Positions 6,150 to 6,304 of a stretch of 6,304 bases of DNA are shown here, piece by piece (position 1 is the stretch's first letter; every line of letters starts with the position of its first letter). Where the stretch lies: contig CAZIHO010000154.1 of assembly GCA_964538875.1 (NCBI GenBank), positions 1 to 6,304 on the forward strand. Direction: 5' to 3'. The DNA is from CAZIHO01 sp964538875. GTDB lineage: Bacteria; Pseudomonadota; Gammaproteobacteria; Chromatiales; Chromatiaceae. The translations under genes and the position numbers were made by a program. A model generated the notes under the pieces. The model was not told the DNA's origin and ran no database searches. It saw only the letters and a program-made list of their open reading frames with translations.

Positions 6150-6304
6150 ATGGGTACACCCCTAACCAAAGTACGCGGCATCGGCGCTAGCACCGCCAAG
6201 GATTTGCAGAACCACGGCATCCTGAGCTGCGAAGACTTGGCGGCCGCCTCCCTAGAGCAGATTTCCGCAGTGCCGGGTTTCGGGCCTGCGCGGGCCAAGG
6301 CCGT
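6150..6304 (+). CDS. Helix-hairpin-helix domain protein, N-terminal fragment (runs off the right edge)
   Basis: Only 51 complete codons are inside the window. They read MGTPLTKVRGIGASTAKDL, then QNHGILSCEDLAAASLEQISA and VPGFGPARAKAV. Two helix-hairpin-helix hairpins are visible, VRGIGASTAKDL (8-19) and VPGFGPARAKAV (40-51), separated by a helix with the pattern GI.S.EDLA.AS.E.I. This is the tandem (HhH)2 fold that in many DNA-repair and recombination proteins contacts the DNA backbone without sequence specificity. It resembles small stand-alone HhH proteins or the N-terminus of a longer one; which cannot be told from the fragment. The start is secure because of AGGAGA at 6135-6140. It is divergent from ftsK and shares its upstream region. 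No specific gene is recognised. Confidence 0.8.
   Translation, partial: MGTPLTKVRGIGASTAKDLQNHGILSCEDLAAASLEQISAVPGFGPARAKA

Noticed and set aside
5980..6165. Plus-strand 61-codon frame ahead of the HhH gene
   Set aside because: It overlaps the HhH start in another frame, has no ribosome binding site, and crosses the dyads and pyrimidine tract.

Overview
The window looks like chromosome from a GC-rich gammaproteobacterium (possibly the Methylococcales/Chromatiales side of the class; that lower-rank guess is weak). The reasons are the leftward block ftsK-lolA-rarA, a gammaproteobacterial gene order, an FtsK C-terminus ending in the typical gamma-domain sequence with ...NGNREVLAPPP..., and a glyA start very close to the enterobacterial enzyme. 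A run of exactly 100 N (5054-5153) shows that this is a scaffolded draft assembly.

Layout from left to right: the first 69 codons of glyA (serine hydroxymethyltransferase) run leftward off the window edge (1-208). A 215-base divergent control region (209-423) follows, with a good sigma70-type promoter for glyA and a 7-bp inverted repeat. A rightward gene (424-1677) encodes a two-domain regulator: a degenerate cyclic-nucleotide-binding-like N-terminus joined by a Pro/Ala-rich linker to an HDOD domain. It converges, with only 22 bases between stop codons, on a leftward ftsK-lolA-rarA block (5762 to 1700). The block is tightly packed (25 and 5 bases between genes) and is probably one transcript. 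The FtsK gene is split by the assembly gap: its four-TM N-terminal domain and its motor-plus-gamma part are both present, but the linker between them is missing. A 387-base intergenic region (5763-6149) with a G-rich tract and several small dyads separates ftsK from a divergent rightward gene (6150 to the edge) that starts with two helix-hairpin-helix motifs.

Functionally the leftward block is housekeeping. FtsK pumps and resolves chromosome termini at the septum, LolA ferries lipoproteins across the periplasm, and RarA is a clamp-loader-like ATPase acting at stalled forks. GlyA supplies glycine and one-carbon units. The HDOD protein is a probable signalling or regulatory adaptor of unknown input. 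The window is largely ordinary core genome. I see no phage, transposon, CRISPR, toxin-antitoxin or defence locus, and no tRNA or rRNA. The least explained parts are the HDOD fusion, the truncated HhH gene and the ftsK upstream region.
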